Part shown: positions 22,698 through 34,893 of the stretch, piece after piece
Layout of the letters: each line of letters opens with the position of its first letter
How positions within the stretch are numbered: the first letter of the stretch is position 1
Source: Panicum virgatum
Taxonomy: Eukaryota > Streptophyta > Magnoliopsida > Poales > Poaceae
NCBI RefSeq assembly: GCF_016808335.1
Contig: NC_053148.1
Location: 13,792,433-13,856,432 of the forward strand
Direction of reading: 5' to 3'
DNA length: 64,000 nt
The notes under the pieces: generated by a model
What the model was told of the DNA's origin: nothing
What the model saw: the letters and a program-made list of their open reading frames with translations, nothing else
Databases searched by the model: none
Translations under genes and position numbers: made by a program

Positions 22698-25600
22698 ATG
22701 AGCTGCCGCGCGTCGCCGTGGAGCCGCCCGTCGCTCCCCGCCGGGCTGCTCTTCCCGACCTCGGGGCGGCCGCGCTCCCCACTCGGTGAGGTCCACGAGC
22801 CCCAGCCCGCGTCTAGATTTTGTGGTTGTCTGATTTAGCTGCTGGTTGCTGCCTGCCTAGTTGGTTGTGTTGGGGCCTACGTACAATGGTTAGCAGGTGT
22901 TGTTCAGTGCGCATACCGGGTAACTACTTGGCTTAGCCACGAGGATGATTTTGAATTTTGGCTCTGGTGTTATACTGTTACGTCTGATGCTTCTGATTCC
23001 GGAAGCATTTACAAGCATAGTCTCTAAAGTTCTCAAAAGAGACGGGAGAGTTAGATTTTTTAAACGTTTGATCTAGATCACTAGAGGGGCATGCTCGATA
23101 AATTTAGAGCTGCACTGTAGAGTCGGTGCTATTGTTTATAGAACTTTTCACCGCCAAGCTCGAACTGAACGCGTTGTAATCAAACTTATGGTTGATGCCA
23201 TAGATAATATAAAGCCAATATCCGTGCTTTTGCTTCACGATTGTAGGACAGCAAAGCCCCTAGAATTATGGTCTTGCATTTCAAAGTAATTTTGTATTCT
23301 AGTTTCACAATTGGTATGAATCCATGTAGGTAAATATTTGCAGCTTAATTGATTGGTCCTTGGTTACTGACAGGAAGTAGGAATCTGTGGAAGAATTCAT
23401 GGACACTAGGTGTTGGTGTTCCAAATATTTTTGCACTGCCGTCAAGGATGTTCAGATGCATGGCTTCAAGTGGCTCTGGGGATGATGGTTTTGCTCGGCC
23501 TACATCAACTGACGAAGGAGTAGCGCCGTTGCCATTATACTCGTGGCCAGATAAGCAGGTCGACTGATTATTTTTACTATCTACTCCAGCTTAAGATCAC
23601 CTGCCATTTACTGATGTTTACTTTCACCTATTCATGAGTTGGTAGCTATTTTAGATTTATTATATGGTTATCCTAACTAAGATTATAATGCTGTTACTGA
23701 ATGTGTTTTGTTTTCCTTATTCTCAGCGACCACGTGTGTGCATTTTAGGTGGTGGATTTGGTGGCCTTTACACTGCTCTAAGACTAGAATCTCTTGTGTG
23801 GCCCAGTGATAAGAAGCCTCAGGTAAAATGATGGTGCTCTTATGCAAATGCTCTTCCATATTTCCTATATACTATTCTTTTTATCTTGAACTGGTGGATA
23901 TTGCAAAATTACATTAATTTACATGATGGAATTTTATGTAACCCTGTCTTATGGGTCTTATATTTTCATGGCAGCTTCTTCTGCATTCTTCTCGCACTTA
24001 TTAAATTCTGACAGTTTGCTAAGAAAGAAAAACAAATTACAGGTTATGCTGGTTGATCAATCTGATAGATTTGTATTTAAGCCCATGTTGTATGAGCTCC
24101 TATCAGGAGGTACTGCTGTTTCAATTGTACAAATGTTTGATTGTACATAGTTTATTGTTCCTTCTCACATGATTTCAACTGTTATAATTTGATTTTGTTG
24201 CCAGAAGTGGATGTCTGGGAGATAGCTCCATCTTTTACAGAATTGTTGAAAAACACTAGTGTCCAATTTGTGAGGGACAGTGTAAAGCTTCTGCGACCTT
24301 CTGATCACTTTAGAAGAGAACCTGGAGAATCATGCACTGGTGGGGTTGTTCATCTGGAAAGTGGCACTGTCATTGAATATGATTGGTAAGAATAACAAAT
24401 TTACATAATTGCAATGGCTGCCAATTTTAAGGCTTCATTTTAGGAACAAATTTAAAGCAGTTTGCTACAATTCAATCTTTTTTCATGTAAAATAATGTTT
24501 AAGGATATTTGTTATTGAAACATAAGGGCAAGTTGTTATTGCTGCTATAAAATTTTGAGATTATGTAAAATTGTAAATACCAGTGGCTGTGCCACTAATA
24601 TGTAATGTAGTAAACTTGCGATTATCGACTGTGTACCTTTTTCTGATAACCATGTAGCCTTTGTTCAATCCTTCAGGCAACTCCTGAATCAGGATTTGGA
24701 TGAATATTTGTTTTTTATTTAACTATTAGATTATAAATAACTGATAATATGGAACCATAGAACACAATTGTAACTTGTATAACTATGTTTATGCAAATGG
24801 CTAGATTAAGAGTTCTTGCTGTTTGAAATTTGATGGCTTAGATAAAATAAGCTTGTTGCTGACATTTGTTCTGGGATGGGCAGCCAGGCTCGTTCTAGCT
24901 TTAGGGGCTGAAGCTAAGATCGATGTTGTTCCGGGGTCAGCTGAATATGCACTTCCCTTCACAACGTTAGAGGATGCTTTGGTAAGCACAAATCCCCTCA
25001 TGAAATTCATTGTACTCTTTTGAAAGAATCTATTATTGGCGCTACTAATTTTTGCACAACACCAGTGAAAAGATAAATATCATCTACTTCTACTCTGTGC
25101 TCTTCATTAAATATTTTGTAATATAACTATCAACATTTTCTGACAATCTATGCAACAAGTGAATCATACCAACAGCTGTAAATGAGCGTCAGATAGACTA
25201 GGAAAGTAGGAAAACAAACTAGTCTGGCGGACACAAGTTCACAGTGTTCTTTTCGTGTTGGTTCGCAGGCCACTCCATGTCCAGTGAGATTGGCACTGCA
25301 AAACTTTCAATGGAAGTCTACTGCTCTCATCTCTGTGTCTTTGATTAATGGAATCCTTTAATTCTCCGAAAAAGAGAATCGATACAAAATTGGGAGCCAT
25401 GATTTGATATATGTCATGAATTTGTTATTGTGATGGTAATTAGCTGTGTCTAAGGATTATAGATCCTGTTGTGCAGCATATATAGCTTAATTGCTCAACC
25501 ATGAGTCCATGATTATCAATCTTTTGCTGTCTATGTTCTGACAATCTATGTTACAAATGAATCATACTTTTGAAACAATTCAATATTTTTAATCAAAAAA

Positions 25601-28600
25601 TTAGGGGGGGCATTCTTTGATATATCACCCATTTGTTACTATCTGTAATAGCTATTTCTAGGATTATATATCATCCATGAGTTCATAATCATCAACTTCT
25701 TCTGGTGTTTATTTCTTAATATATTTTTGTAGAGAGTTGAAAGCAAGTTGAAAATGCTAGAAAGGAAACGGTTTGGTAAGAGCTCTCCTAGTATTGAGGT
25801 GGCAATAGTGGGGTTGGGCTATTCCGGTGTTGAATTAGCTGCAACTATATCTGAGAGATTAAAGAACACTGGGACTGTCAAGGCAATAAATGTTCAAACA
25901 ACCATATGTCCCACTGCTCCACAAGGAAATCGTGATGCTGCTGTGAAGGTGAGAAACTAAGGTTCTATACATAGCTGTTTTGGTCAGCTTCATGTTAAAA
26001 ATTGTAGAGTAAAATGCATTGTGGGTCCTTAAACTAGTGAGGGTGTGTCAAGTAGGTCCACGAACTCCGAAAGTGCAGATTTGGCCCCCTAATCTAATTA
26101 AGTGTGTCACTGGAGGTCCAAAACCCCTTTGACTGGGTCTGACCGCCTACGTGGCATGCTGACTGGGCAATGACATGGACCTGACATGTGGGACCCGCTA
26201 TTTCTCTGCTGCTCCTTTCTTTCTTGCGCCAGGCAAGAACAGAGCCGAGCGCAGGCACTGCTCCGCAGGGCGTTCCACACCGCCTCGCACCACCTCCTTC
26301 CAAATCCGCCGCGCCCAGGCCTCCCTCACTGCCCCAGCTCCCTCCCCAACCTCTCCTCACCGAGCTCCGGCTACCACCCGACCGGAATCGTGCCGCCCAC
26401 CTCCCGCCATTGTTGCCGCTACCGAGCCGAGCTCGAGCTCGAGCTCACGTGGCCAGCCCGCTCCAGCCACCCTCCGCCCCCAACCAACACGCGGGATTGA
26501 ATCCAGGTGACCCCCTCTTGCGTTTCCGCCCCTTTCCCCATGGAAATCATCGCCGGACCGACTGGACCGCCGAGCGCCACTGCAGCCGACGCGGGGCGTC
26601 GTCGCACCTGGCCGTAGCCCTATTCCGCTGCGGCCGCCACACGACGATGATCCTTCCCGCCGCGCGAGCCGGAGCAGGAGCGAAGCGGGCGCCTTTTTCC
26701 GCGCCTGCGCCGACAGTAGCGGTGCTCGGGTTCGTGCCGCGGCGGCGAGCAGGGGCGCTGAGGACGACGAGGAAGCGCCCAGCCAATGACGGAACGCCCG
26801 CCCGCCGACGTCAAAGGTGATGTCCGCGCCTCCCAGGATTGACGGTGTGCGGGGGCAGCGAAAGCGGCGGCGCGCAAGGCCGGCGAGGCTGCGACTACAC
26901 GCACATGGGTGAGGGGCTGCAGCGTCGCGACGGGCCAGCCGGGACGGCCACGCCGAGGCCCTGCAAGGCCAGGCCCTGCCTCACTCGTTCCAGCGGCGCT
27001 GCTAGTGAGCGCCGCCCTCGAGCAGGGCCGCCGCGCGCAGGCGAGGTCCAGGAGGCTGCGCCGCCAAGCGCCGCGCCGACGGCGACGGCGAGCTTCTCGC
27101 TAGTCAAAGCGCCGCCCCCTTCTGTCCCTATGACAGGTGGGGTCGTTGACCCTGCTGACAGGTCCCACATGTCAGGTCCATGTCATTGCCCAGTCAGCAT
27201 GCCACGTAGGCGGTCAGACCCGGTCAAAGGGGTTTTGGACCTCCAGTGACACAATTAGATTAGGGGGCCAAATCTGCACTTTCGAAGTTCGTGGACCTAC
27301 TTGACACACCCTCACTAGTTTAAGGACCCACAGTGCATTTTACTCAAAATTGTAATTGGTAGCACATTCCATTTGAATGCACTAGGATGGTCTTGTCCCT
27401 CTTGTCTGTTCCAGTTGAAGGGCTGTAGCTTTAGCGCAATATTGCTATACTCATGATGCAATCCCTTCTCCTTTTGTAATATTCTCCAAACAGTACATTT
27501 CCATTGGGTTATTTATAGATCCTATGCAATACAACATGGATAAGTCCTGCTATTGCTTTACTCCTTCATATAGTAGTGTTGTTGGTCCATGATGATATTG
27601 TTTTCATACTTGAACTTCCTTAGTTGAGGAAATTATATATTCTGAGCTAGCAGCTAATCACTGAAGAAATTTTGGTTCCAATACTTTCTTATCAGGTTCT
27701 TGAGTCTCGGAATATTCAGCTTTTCTTGGGATACTTTGTGAGCTGCATTAAAGAGGCTTCTACAGCTGATGATTCAAGTGGCATAGCTACAGATTCTGAA
27801 GTTGATGATGATCATAAGAAACTAATTTTGGACCTTCAACCTGCTGAAAGAGGCCTCAAAGGCCAGACTCTGGAGGCCGATTTAGTGCTGTGGACAGTGG
27901 GTTCAACATCACAGATTCCCCGGTTACAGCCTCCTGATGCTCCCTATGTGATTCCTCTCAATGGTCGGGGGCAGGTGGAGACTGAGGAAACCCTTCTGGT
28001 GAAAGGCCATCCCCGGACATTTGCGATTGGTGACTCAGCAGCTCTAAGGGATCCATCAGGCAAACTTCTCCCAGCCACTGCACAGGTAAGAGATTTGCTG
28101 TATTTGCTCCAGGCCAATGCTGCATTTTTTGTAGTTACTATGTCACTAACGAATTTTCATCTCCTAGGTCGCTTTTCAACAAGCAGATTTTGCTGGATGG
28201 AATCTCTGGGCAGCAATCAATGATCGGCCTCTCCTGCCATTCAGGTTCAAATCTGGGGACACCTTTGCATTTGTTCATTTATTCAGTTCTTGCCGGTAGT
28301 ATTTCATATCTTTGTAGGAACTAGGAAGGATTGGTCTTCATGTTAAACATCAAATACACTGAATGTTTTGCAGGTTCCAAAACCTTGGTGAGATGATGAC
28401 GCTTGGTAGAAATGACGCTGCAATAACTGCAAGTTTCATCGAGGGACTGACCTTGGAAGGACCTCTAGGACATGCTGGTACGAACACTTCGGATCATGTT
28501 CTTTCAGTTTCGCCTATGTGTGAATAAAATTGAACTTTGCTCTGTAGCTCGGAAGCTAGTCTACTGCCTCAGAATGCCCACAGATGAACACCGGGTGAAG

Positions 28601-28687
28601 GTTGGAGTCAGCTGGTTAACGAAGACTGCGATCGACTCACTTGCCTCCGTGCAAAACGCAGTAAGTGACATGCTCACAAGCCCATGA
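22698..28687 (+). CDS. NDC1: Type II NAD(P)H-quinone oxidoreductase, NDC1-like
   Basis: Eleven exons are read with GT-AG introns: 22698-22785, 23374-23558, 23727-23822, 24043-24109, 24205-24385, 24888-24981, 25733-25948, 27696-28085, 28168-28244, 28374-28477 and 28548-28687 (1638 nt, 545 aa). Features are an N-terminal transit-type segment (about 1-65), an FAD-binding GGGFGG at 99-104 after a beta strand, a second dinucleotide motif GLGYSG at 264-269 for NAD(P)H, and an FAIGDS block near 418-423. The sequence closely follows Arabidopsis NDC1 as I recall it. That single-subunit flavoenzyme of plastoglobules and mitochondria reduces plastoquinone and is needed for phylloquinone synthesis. Intron 7 (25949-27695) carries a GC-rich transposon. 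A MULE lies 240 bp upstream. The start codon is the first ATG giving a transit-like N-terminus. Confidence 0.92.
26007..27345. mobile_element. Pack-MULE-like element in NDC1 intron 7 (1339 bp)
   Basis: Terminal inverted repeats of about 200 bp begin GAGTAAAATGCA at both ends. They are flanked by a 9-bp duplication AAAATTGTA (25998-26006 and 27346-27354), fitting a Mutator-like element. The interior (about 26210-27130) is very GC-rich, unlike the AT-rich intron around it, and contains no transposase. That pattern is typical of Pack-MULEs carrying captured host sequence; the source gene was not recognised. The open frames in it overlap on both strands and are not annotated as genes. Confidence 0.8.
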
Positions 28688-29200
28688 CCGTGTCCGTATG
28701 GCTGTCAGATGCATTGTGACCAGCCGATTCCGGAACCGGATGTACTACTGGGGAGCAAGTTGAGATCGATATTATGTACGTAATTGAGAATCTTGTAAAT
28801 CTTTCAAAAAAAAAGGATCTTGTTAAATAGTTGTACCATACTACTTGTGAATTAAGATGCTATGGTTCTATAGTAATCATTTGCAGAAGTGATCTACTTT
28901 ATCTGTTGCATCAGAGCGGGGATGTTTTATAGAAAAAAAACAAGTCCCTGCCACGCTAATCCTTGTAGAATTTTCCAAAAATGTTTTTTAATGATAAATT
29001 TTCCAAAATTGTTGTGGGATTTCTTGTGTTTCGAATGGAATTTATAGCATGGCTGTCAGTGAAATTGCGAAAACTCAGAATGTATTTCTTTTTTATTCCA
29101 AAATGGAAAAGATTCTGATGCACATGGGAAACAAAAATAAGGTTGGTTGAAGTGCCGTCGTGTTGAAGTCAACTCCCACCAACTCTTAACAGCATTTTTC
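28688..29200. other. 3' end of NDC1 and intergenic
   Basis: Probable 3' untranslated region of the oxidoreductase gene followed by AT-rich sequence. No gene or repeat was recognised. Confidence 0.4.
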
Positions 29201-29201
29201 A

Positions 29202-29210
29202 TTTATATAG
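29202..29210 (+). promoter_or_regulatory. Candidate TATA box of the first CXE gene
   Basis: TTTATATAG lies 86-94 bases before the ATG at 29296, a plausible distance for a short leader. Confidence 0.45.
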
Positions 29211-29295
29211 GAGTATGTTGCTGAAGCCTGAAGCATCCAGCTGAATCGCTGTGCTGTGCCTGTAGGTGGCCAACTCATTTCCTCCCCCAACTCCC

Positions 29296-30291
29296 ATGGG
29301 CGACTACGGCACCGCCACCAACCCCTCCTCGCCGCCCGCGGCCATGGATCCCGACTCCGAGGTGACCTTCGACTTCCTGCCCTACCTCTGCCAGTACAAG
29401 AGCGGCCGCATCCACCGCCCCGGCGGCTCCCCAACGGTCCCCGCCGGCACGGACCCCGCCACCGGCGTCGTCTCCAAGGACGTCCGCGCCGGCCCCGCCT
29501 CCGTCCGCATCTACCTCCCGCCCGGCGCCGCCGGCAAGATCCCGGTCGTCGTCTACTTCCACGGCGGCGGCTTCGTGGTCGGCTCGCCGGCGCGGCCGAG
29601 CACGCACAACTACCTCGTCGACCTGGTGGCCCGCTCGGGCGCCATCGTCGTGTCCGTCTACTACCGCCTCGCGCCGGAGCACAAGCTCCCCGCCGCGTAC
29701 GACGACGGGTGGGCGGGGCTGCGGTGGGCGGCCACGCTCGGCGGCGGCGAGGAGCCCTGGCTGCTGGACCACGCCGACCTCACCCGCGTGTTCCTGGTCG
29801 GCTGCAGCGCCGGCGCCAACATCGCGCACAACACCGCCGTGCGGGCCTCGGCCCCCGGCGCGCTCCCGGACGGCGTGGCCCTCCGCGGGCTCGCGCTGGT
29901 GCACCCGTACTTCACGGGCAGGGAGGCCGTCGGCGGCGAGGTCGCGTTCGGCCCCGAGATCCGGGGGTACATGGACCGCACGTGGCGCTTCGTGGTCTCG
30001 GAGACGGTGGGGCTGGACGACCCGCGCGTGTGCCCGTTCGTGGACGACGCCGCCCGCCGGGCCTCCGCCGGGATCCCGTGCGAGCGTGTGCTCGTGTGCG
30101 TCGCCGAGAACGACTTCCTGCTCAGGGAGCGCGGGCTCTGGTACCACCGGGAGCTCAAGGCCAGCGGGTACGCCGGCGAGCTGGAGATCTTCGAGTCTAA
30201 GGGCGTCGGCCACGCGTTCCACTTCGACCTGCTCGGCTCCGAGCAGGGCGTCCAGCTGCAGGAGCGGACCGTCGCTTTCATCAACAAATGA
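29296..30291 (+). CDS. Carboxylesterase (plant CXE / alpha-beta hydrolase 3), CXE-a
   Basis: Single-exon gene of 331 aa, the usual CXE length. The alpha/beta-hydrolase signature is complete: oxyanion loop HGGG at 89-92, nucleophile Ser171 in GCSAG, Asp273 in AENDF and His306 in GHAFH, plus YRLAPEH near 129. The class hydrolyses esters of small molecules in the cytosol. Relatives include the GID1 gibberellin receptors and 2-hydroxyisoflavanone dehydratase. This protein keeps the catalytic His that GID1 lacks, so it is probably an enzyme and not a receptor; its substrate is unknown. The nucleophile elbow has Cys where relatives usually have Asp (GDSAG). The start is the ATG at 29296; a second Met at 29344 (residue 17) is possible. 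It is convergent with the next CXE gene. Confidence 0.92.
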   Translation: MGDYGTATNPSSPPAAMDPDSEVTFDFLPYLCQYKSGRIHRPGGSPTVPAGTDPATGVVSKDVRAGPASVRIYLPPGAAGKIPVVVYFHGGGFVVGSPARPSTHNYLVDLVARSGAIVVSVYYRLAPEHKLPAAYDDGWAGLRWAATLGGGEEPWLLDHADLTRVFLVGCSAGANIAHNTAVRASAPGALPDGVALRGLALVHPYFTGREAVGGEVAFGPEIRGYMDRTWRFVVSETVGLDDPRVCPFVDDAARRASAGIPCERVLVCVAENDFLLRERGLWYHRELKASGYAGELEIFESKGVGHAFHFDLLGSEQGVQLQERTVAFINK

Positions 30292-30554
30292 ATGGAATCT
30301 CGGCTCCTGATGTCGACAAGGGTTCATGAAGATATATTATTGTCTATTTCTCATGAAATAAGTGTTTATGAGTTTTGTGCTACCATCGATCATTTCCATA
30401 CTTCAACTCGATCATTTCCATACTTCAACTGTAATACCTTGAAATTTGCTTCATCTGTTCCTGATCCCAACTAAACTTTCAAGGTTTTCAGATCGTTTCG
30501 TTACTCGCGTTCCCTTCCTTCTCCATAAAAAACCTATCAACGTGCCTTATTGAA

Positions 30555-30790
30555 TACTAGCCCGTCTCAAAATATAAGCATTTTCTTCTGCTAATTATAT
30601 TTGAACATTTGTCTTATTTAAAAAATTTATAAAAATATTATTTATTTTGTTATGACATGTTTTATCATCATATATATTTAAAGTATATCTTAATTATTTT
30701 TATTTTTTCTCAAAATTTTTGAATAAGACGAATGGTCAAATATGATCTGCAGAAGTCAACAAATACTTATATTTTAAGATGGAGGAAGTA
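30555..30790. mobile_element. Stowaway-like MITE, degenerate
   Basis: AT-rich, about 235 bp, with end sequences resembling the Stowaway ends (CCGTCTCAAAATATAAG on the left, its inverted form ending GATGGAGGAAGTA on the right) and TA at the borders. Confidence 0.55.
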
Positions 30791-31031
30791 ATGATTAACC
30801 CGCGGTTATTTTGGATAACTGGGACTGAGTGTATGTATGGTTTCACTCGCCTAACAAATATAGGATCTCCCTTCATTCCGTGAAAAATATGTCACGGATG
30901 TGGAGCTTGGGAGGATGGAAACATCAAATCGTCAATCAACCACAAATTACCCGAGGATTCTTGATCCAACAACATGGCCATGGGAGATCTGATCTTCCCT
31001 TGCAGCTGCAGAGCACTACTAGGTGCTCACT

Positions 31032-31997
31032 TCACTTGCGCAGGAAACTGAGGACGCGCTCCTGCATCTCCTTCGCCCTGTCGCACCGCGGGTTGATGCA
31101 GTAGAAGACGTGGCCCTCGCCCATGGACTCGAGCAGCTCCACCTCGCCGGGGTACCCGCTGGCCCTGAGGCTCTCGTAGTACCAGACGCCCCTGTCGCGG
31201 AGGTCGTCCTTCTGGGCGACGCAGACGAGCACGCGGTCGGCGGCGACGCGCGCCGCGCTGCCGCCGGCGGCCTCCGAGAACGGGTTGGACAGCGGGTCGT
31301 CGAGCCCGGGGGAGCCCGGGTACAGGAACCGCCAGAACGCGTCGGCGCGCGCCTTGCGCTCCTTCCCCGCCGCCCCCTCGTCGCCGATGTCCACCGCGCC
31401 GCTGAAGTAGGGGTGCACGATCAGGAGGCCCCTGGCGCGCACGCCGAGCCCGCCCGCGCGCGCGGCGACCACGTGCGCGATGGTGCCCCCGGCGCTGGCC
31501 CCGGCCAGGAACAGGCGGGACAAGTCGCCGTGCTCGGCCAGCCACGGGTCCGGGTCCGGCCCGCCGCCGCCCGCGGCGTGGGAGGCCACCCACTTGAGCG
31601 CCTCCCACGAGTCGTCGTACGCCGCCGGGAGCGGGTGCTCCGGCGCGAGGCGGTACTCGGGCGCGACCGCGAGGACGCCGGCCTCCGCGGCGAGCGCGTT
31701 GAGGTAGCTGTGCGTGAACGGGTCGGCGGCGGAGCCCACCACGAAGGCGCCGCCGTGGTAGTAGACGACGACGGGGAGCTTCGCGCCGCGCGGGGTGCCG
31801 GGCGGGAGGAAGAGGCGCGCCCAGACGCCCGTGGCCGGGTCGACGACGACGTCCTTGGACACGACGCCCGTGGCCGGGTCGGCGCCGGCCGGGACCGGGG
31901 CCATGTTCATGAACCGCTCCACGCGGCCGCTCCTGTACCGGCGGACCATGGGGAAGAAATCAGCCTGCACCTCCGTGTCCGGGTCCGCCGCCGCCAT
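31032..31997 (-). CDS. Carboxylesterase, CXE-b
   Basis: Intronless, 321 aa from the Met at 31997 (MAAADPD). The frame is open for 44 further residues upstream, but that Arg/Pro-rich stretch is unlike family members and was not used. Motifs: HGGA at 81-84, Ser168 in GASAG, Asp264 in QKDD, His296 in GHVF and YRLAPEH at 115-121. The catalytic set is complete, so an active esterase is likely. Two deviations are the oxyanion loop HGGA (usually HGGG) and GASAG instead of GDSAG. Substrate unknown. It shares about 0.7 kb of intergenic DNA with CXE-a, with 3' ends facing. GC content is very high compared with the flanking DNA, as in grass single-exon genes. Confidence 0.92.
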   Translation of the reverse strand: MAAADPDTEVQADFFPMVRRYRSGRVERFMNMAPVPAGADPATGVVSKDVVVDPATGVWARLFLPPGTPRGAKLPVVVYYHGGAFVVGSAADPFTHSYLNALAAEAGVLAVAPEYRLAPEHPLPAAYDDSWEALKWVASHAAGGGGPDPDPWLAEHGDLSRLFLAGASAGGTIAHVVAARAGGLGVRARGLLIVHPYFSGAVDIGDEGAAGKERKARADAFWRFLYPGSPGLDDPLSNPFSEAAGGSAARVAADRVLVCVAQKDDLRDRGVWYYESLRASGYPGEVELLESMGEGHVFYCINPRCDRAKEMQERVLSFLRK

Positions 31998-32380
31998 CGC
32001 TCGTCCCCGGCGTCGGTGCGGCTGCGAGGCTGGCCGCGCGGCGCTATGTAGTGGGGGAGGAATCCCGGACGGGTGGAGCGCGCGGACCAGACGGTTGGTG
32101 TAGTGGCGCAGACGCGCAGCGATGCTCATGGCGACGCTGTAGCTGTAGCGATCGTTGGGTTGGTGCGGAAGAGCGAGGTGTCGGTGACCAGTGAACGACT
32201 ACGACTTGCTTGGTGCCTTGGTGGTGCGACACTGCGACCATCCATGGAAAGGGTAGGCCGTCCTGTCGCTGTCGCTGTGCCGTGTGGGGAGACGTTGCTG
32301 GTGAGTGGGCCCGTGGGTTCTAGAAGACCAGGAGCAGGTGGAGTCGGGTGGACCGCGCCTGACGTCAATGGTCGCCAATC

Positions 32381-32546
32381 GCCGTGCCTATCTATTGACC
32401 GCCAAACGGGCTGGACCAAAGGGCGCGGCCCATAAAAGCATGACGATCCAAACATGGCATGGCCAGATCCACATCGGGCTCGGGCTGGCACGGCCTGATA
32501 GGACGTGCCCGTGCTCAGCCGCATGTGACATGTCGGGCGGCCTAAG
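32381..32546. repeat. Dispersed direct repeat, copy 1
   Basis: About 166 bp starting GCCGTGCCTATCTATTGACC and ending GGCCTAAG. It is repeated with small indels at 32906-33081. It contains terms such as CCAAACATGGCATGGCC; function unknown. Confidence 0.75.
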
Positions 32547-32905
32547 GCTGCCCGCACTGCGTGTGTGGTAAACGCTCTGGTACCCCGACCTACAGGACAG
32601 TTTTAGGGCAGTCCCAATCGGAACACTACTCGGTGGTTTCTATGCCTGCCATCTCAGCAAGAAACTCCGTTTAGAAACTACAACATAACATACAACGCAT
32701 CGAGTCTTCATGTCCGTCCGTAATCAATTCTAGCGATCCCTTTCTCTCCCCTTTCACGCGCTCTTTCCAGGCTGCAACGGCGAGCAGGCACGGCAACTCC
32801 AGCACGCAGCAAGATCGAGCTTCGGGCTAGTTCGCCGAGCGGTGGGTGGCTATGGTCCGCCGGGCGGCGAGGCCAGAGTAGGTGGCGAGCTCTGCGGCGC
32901 CAAAC

Positions 32906-33081
32906 GCCGTGCCTATCTATTGACCGCCAAACGAGCTGGACCAAAGGGGCGCGGCTCGAGGCACGGCCCATAAAAGCATGATGATCCAAACATGGCATGG
33001 CCAGATCCACATCGGGCTTGGGCTGGCACGGCCTGATGTGCCCATGCTCAGCCGCATGTGTGACATGTCGGGTGGCCTAAG
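32906..33081. repeat. Dispersed direct repeat, copy 2
   Basis: Direct copy of 32381-32546, with an added CTCGAGGCACGG-like segment. Between the copies a CAGTCCCAATCGG stretch (about 32611) resembles the end of a grass MITE. Confidence 0.75.
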
Positions 33082-34010
33082 CACGGTCCGGTTAAACAGG
33101 CGGTCCGATCGATCCGGTTTTTTTCCACTTTGATATAAAAATCAAAACACTAGTTGATAGGTGCTGATATATTCAACACAAGGATGGCCCGATCTTCATG
33201 ACAGTAAATTCAAAAATAAGGATAAATTTACTACGAACAGCGAATAAATAGCTTTATACCTGCCAAGGTTGGATGGGACCAAGTGACGGGAAGAGAGACA
33301 CCGAAACTTTGAGGACTTCGACTCGATCTCCGAACGATTGCAGAACCACAAATCGAGACTAATTCACATAAAATGGTGCAGCCGAACTGGAAACCGTTGA
33401 GCATGAAGTAGGGGATCTCAGAGAGATCTTCCTCACAAGTCTAAGAAGAACTCACAAGAACAAATGTGTAAGTCACTCATCATCAAATTAGCTGAAATAC
33501 CATATCGGTTTATCAAATGATTAAAAGTTCTTTTTTAGTACATATAGGGGATATTTATACTAGGAACAACCATTCTAGATAGGTATGGACTAAAGTCTCC
33601 ATGTTGGAAGGTGGAAGGCCAACAGGTGAATCATTCACGAGATGGTCTTCAATTCCCGCGCGTCTCCTGGACTTCTGCGCAGTCTCAGTAAAAGGACCGT
33701 TTCTCCCTATTTGGAAAGTCGAAATGATAAGCTGTTTGTTGAGTGTGAAACTAGACTTGATAAGCTTTCTAGGCATGTGTAGAATGCACCATGAAACTTT
33801 GTATAATGGTACAGTATTGCATGAGAAGTTGAGCAACATAAATCCTCGGGCAAACTCTTAACCTTCTGAGCAGTCTTCAGTGATTCGACCATAAATCCTT
33901 ACTGGGGAGTCAAAAGGACGTGAAACTTGTTGGGTTGGAAAGTAGACTTCATTAGCTTTCCAACGGGTACTCATGGCCTTCAGAGGTTGCGTAAATTAGG
34001 AGATAGAGCC
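33082..34010. other. Intergenic, no gene recognised
   Basis: Mixed-composition sequence. Segments such as GGAAAGTAGACTTCATTAGCTTTCCAAC near 33940 resemble old retrotransposon sequence, but no element could be bounded. Confidence 0.3.
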
Positions 34011-34019
34011 ATTTCTCTT

Positions 34020-34112
34020 GGTGGTCCGAACTGGCTGTCCGAACTGGCTGGTCCGATATGGCTGGTCCGATCTGATTGGTCTGATCTGGTTCGGACTAGT
34101 CCGAACTTGTTG
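34020..34112. repeat. Degenerate tandem repeat of a GGTCCGAACTGGCT-like unit
   Basis: About six imperfect copies of a 12-16-base unit (GTCCGAACTGGCTG, GTCCGATATGGCTG, GTCCGATCTGATTG and so on). Confidence 0.65.
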
Positions 34113-34559
34113 ACGTGAACTGGTTCCTGATTGCTTGGTGTTCCAATCTTCTTTATGTACATGTCTAAGCAGAATCAAAGTGGAACATTTAGGCAGTATA
34201 GCATTCTCAAATATATTAAGATTAGTTTCAGATAGGAGTGAGTTCACCTCTTTTTGGAGTATTTTTGTACGGTTGCGTGTAATTGGTCAATCATAAACAT
34301 ATTTATGTGTAACTTGAGTAGCCTGTGGGGGTATATCCTCATCACTAGCCCTCGGAAAAAAAAATATATCGCTCGCGCGATAAAATTGAATTCTATCATC
34401 TGAAAAAAGACGTAACTCAGCCGATTAAGTTTGTATTGGTTCATACGCTCGGCCCATTAAGTAATTTAATAGATTTTTGATGATGCTATCAGATCCACAC
34501 AACTACACGCAGAAAGATTCATGGAACCGTTTGCTGTCATCAAGTGATGTGACAGGTCT

Positions 34560-34893
34560 TGTTTAGATTCCACAATTTTACACCAAAAACATCACATCGA
34601 ATATTTAGACATATGCATGGAGTACTAAATAAAATCTACTTGCAAATTTTTTTTCACGGATGTGTTATAAATCGCGAGATGAATCTAATGAGCCTACTTA
34701 ATCCATGATTTGCAACCGTAATGTTACAGTAACCATCTGCTAATTATAAATTAATCATGGATTAATTAGGCTCATTAGATTCGTCTTACGATTTACTCCC
34801 CATCCGTGCAAAATGTTTTATAAATAGACTTTATTTAGTGCTTCGAAATAGTAAGATTTTCTTTCAAAAATTTACGTCAAAAAAATCTAAACA
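34560..34893. mobile_element. Tourist-like MITE (about 334 bp)
   Basis: Left end TGTTTAGATT is inverted at the right end (AATCTAAACA). The interior carries the paired GAATCTAATGAGCCTA / TAGGCTCATTAGATTCG blocks that recur in the other MITEs of this window. No clear target duplication. Confidence 0.65.

Noticed and set aside
26186..27249. Several overlapping frames in NDC1 intron 7
   Set aside because: All lie in the GC-rich interior of the Pack-MULE-like element and overlap on both strands; none shows a domain.
29275..30327. 350-codon minus-strand frame over CXE-a, and a 314-codon frame in another + phase
   Set aside because: Shadows of the GC-rich CXE-a gene with no family resemblance.
31023..32051. 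342-codon + strand frame over CXE-b
   Set aside because: Antisense shadow of CXE-b.
31998..32129. 44-residue N-terminal extension of CXE-b
   Set aside because: Arg/Pro-rich and absent from the other family members; the Met at 31997 aligns with the usual family start.
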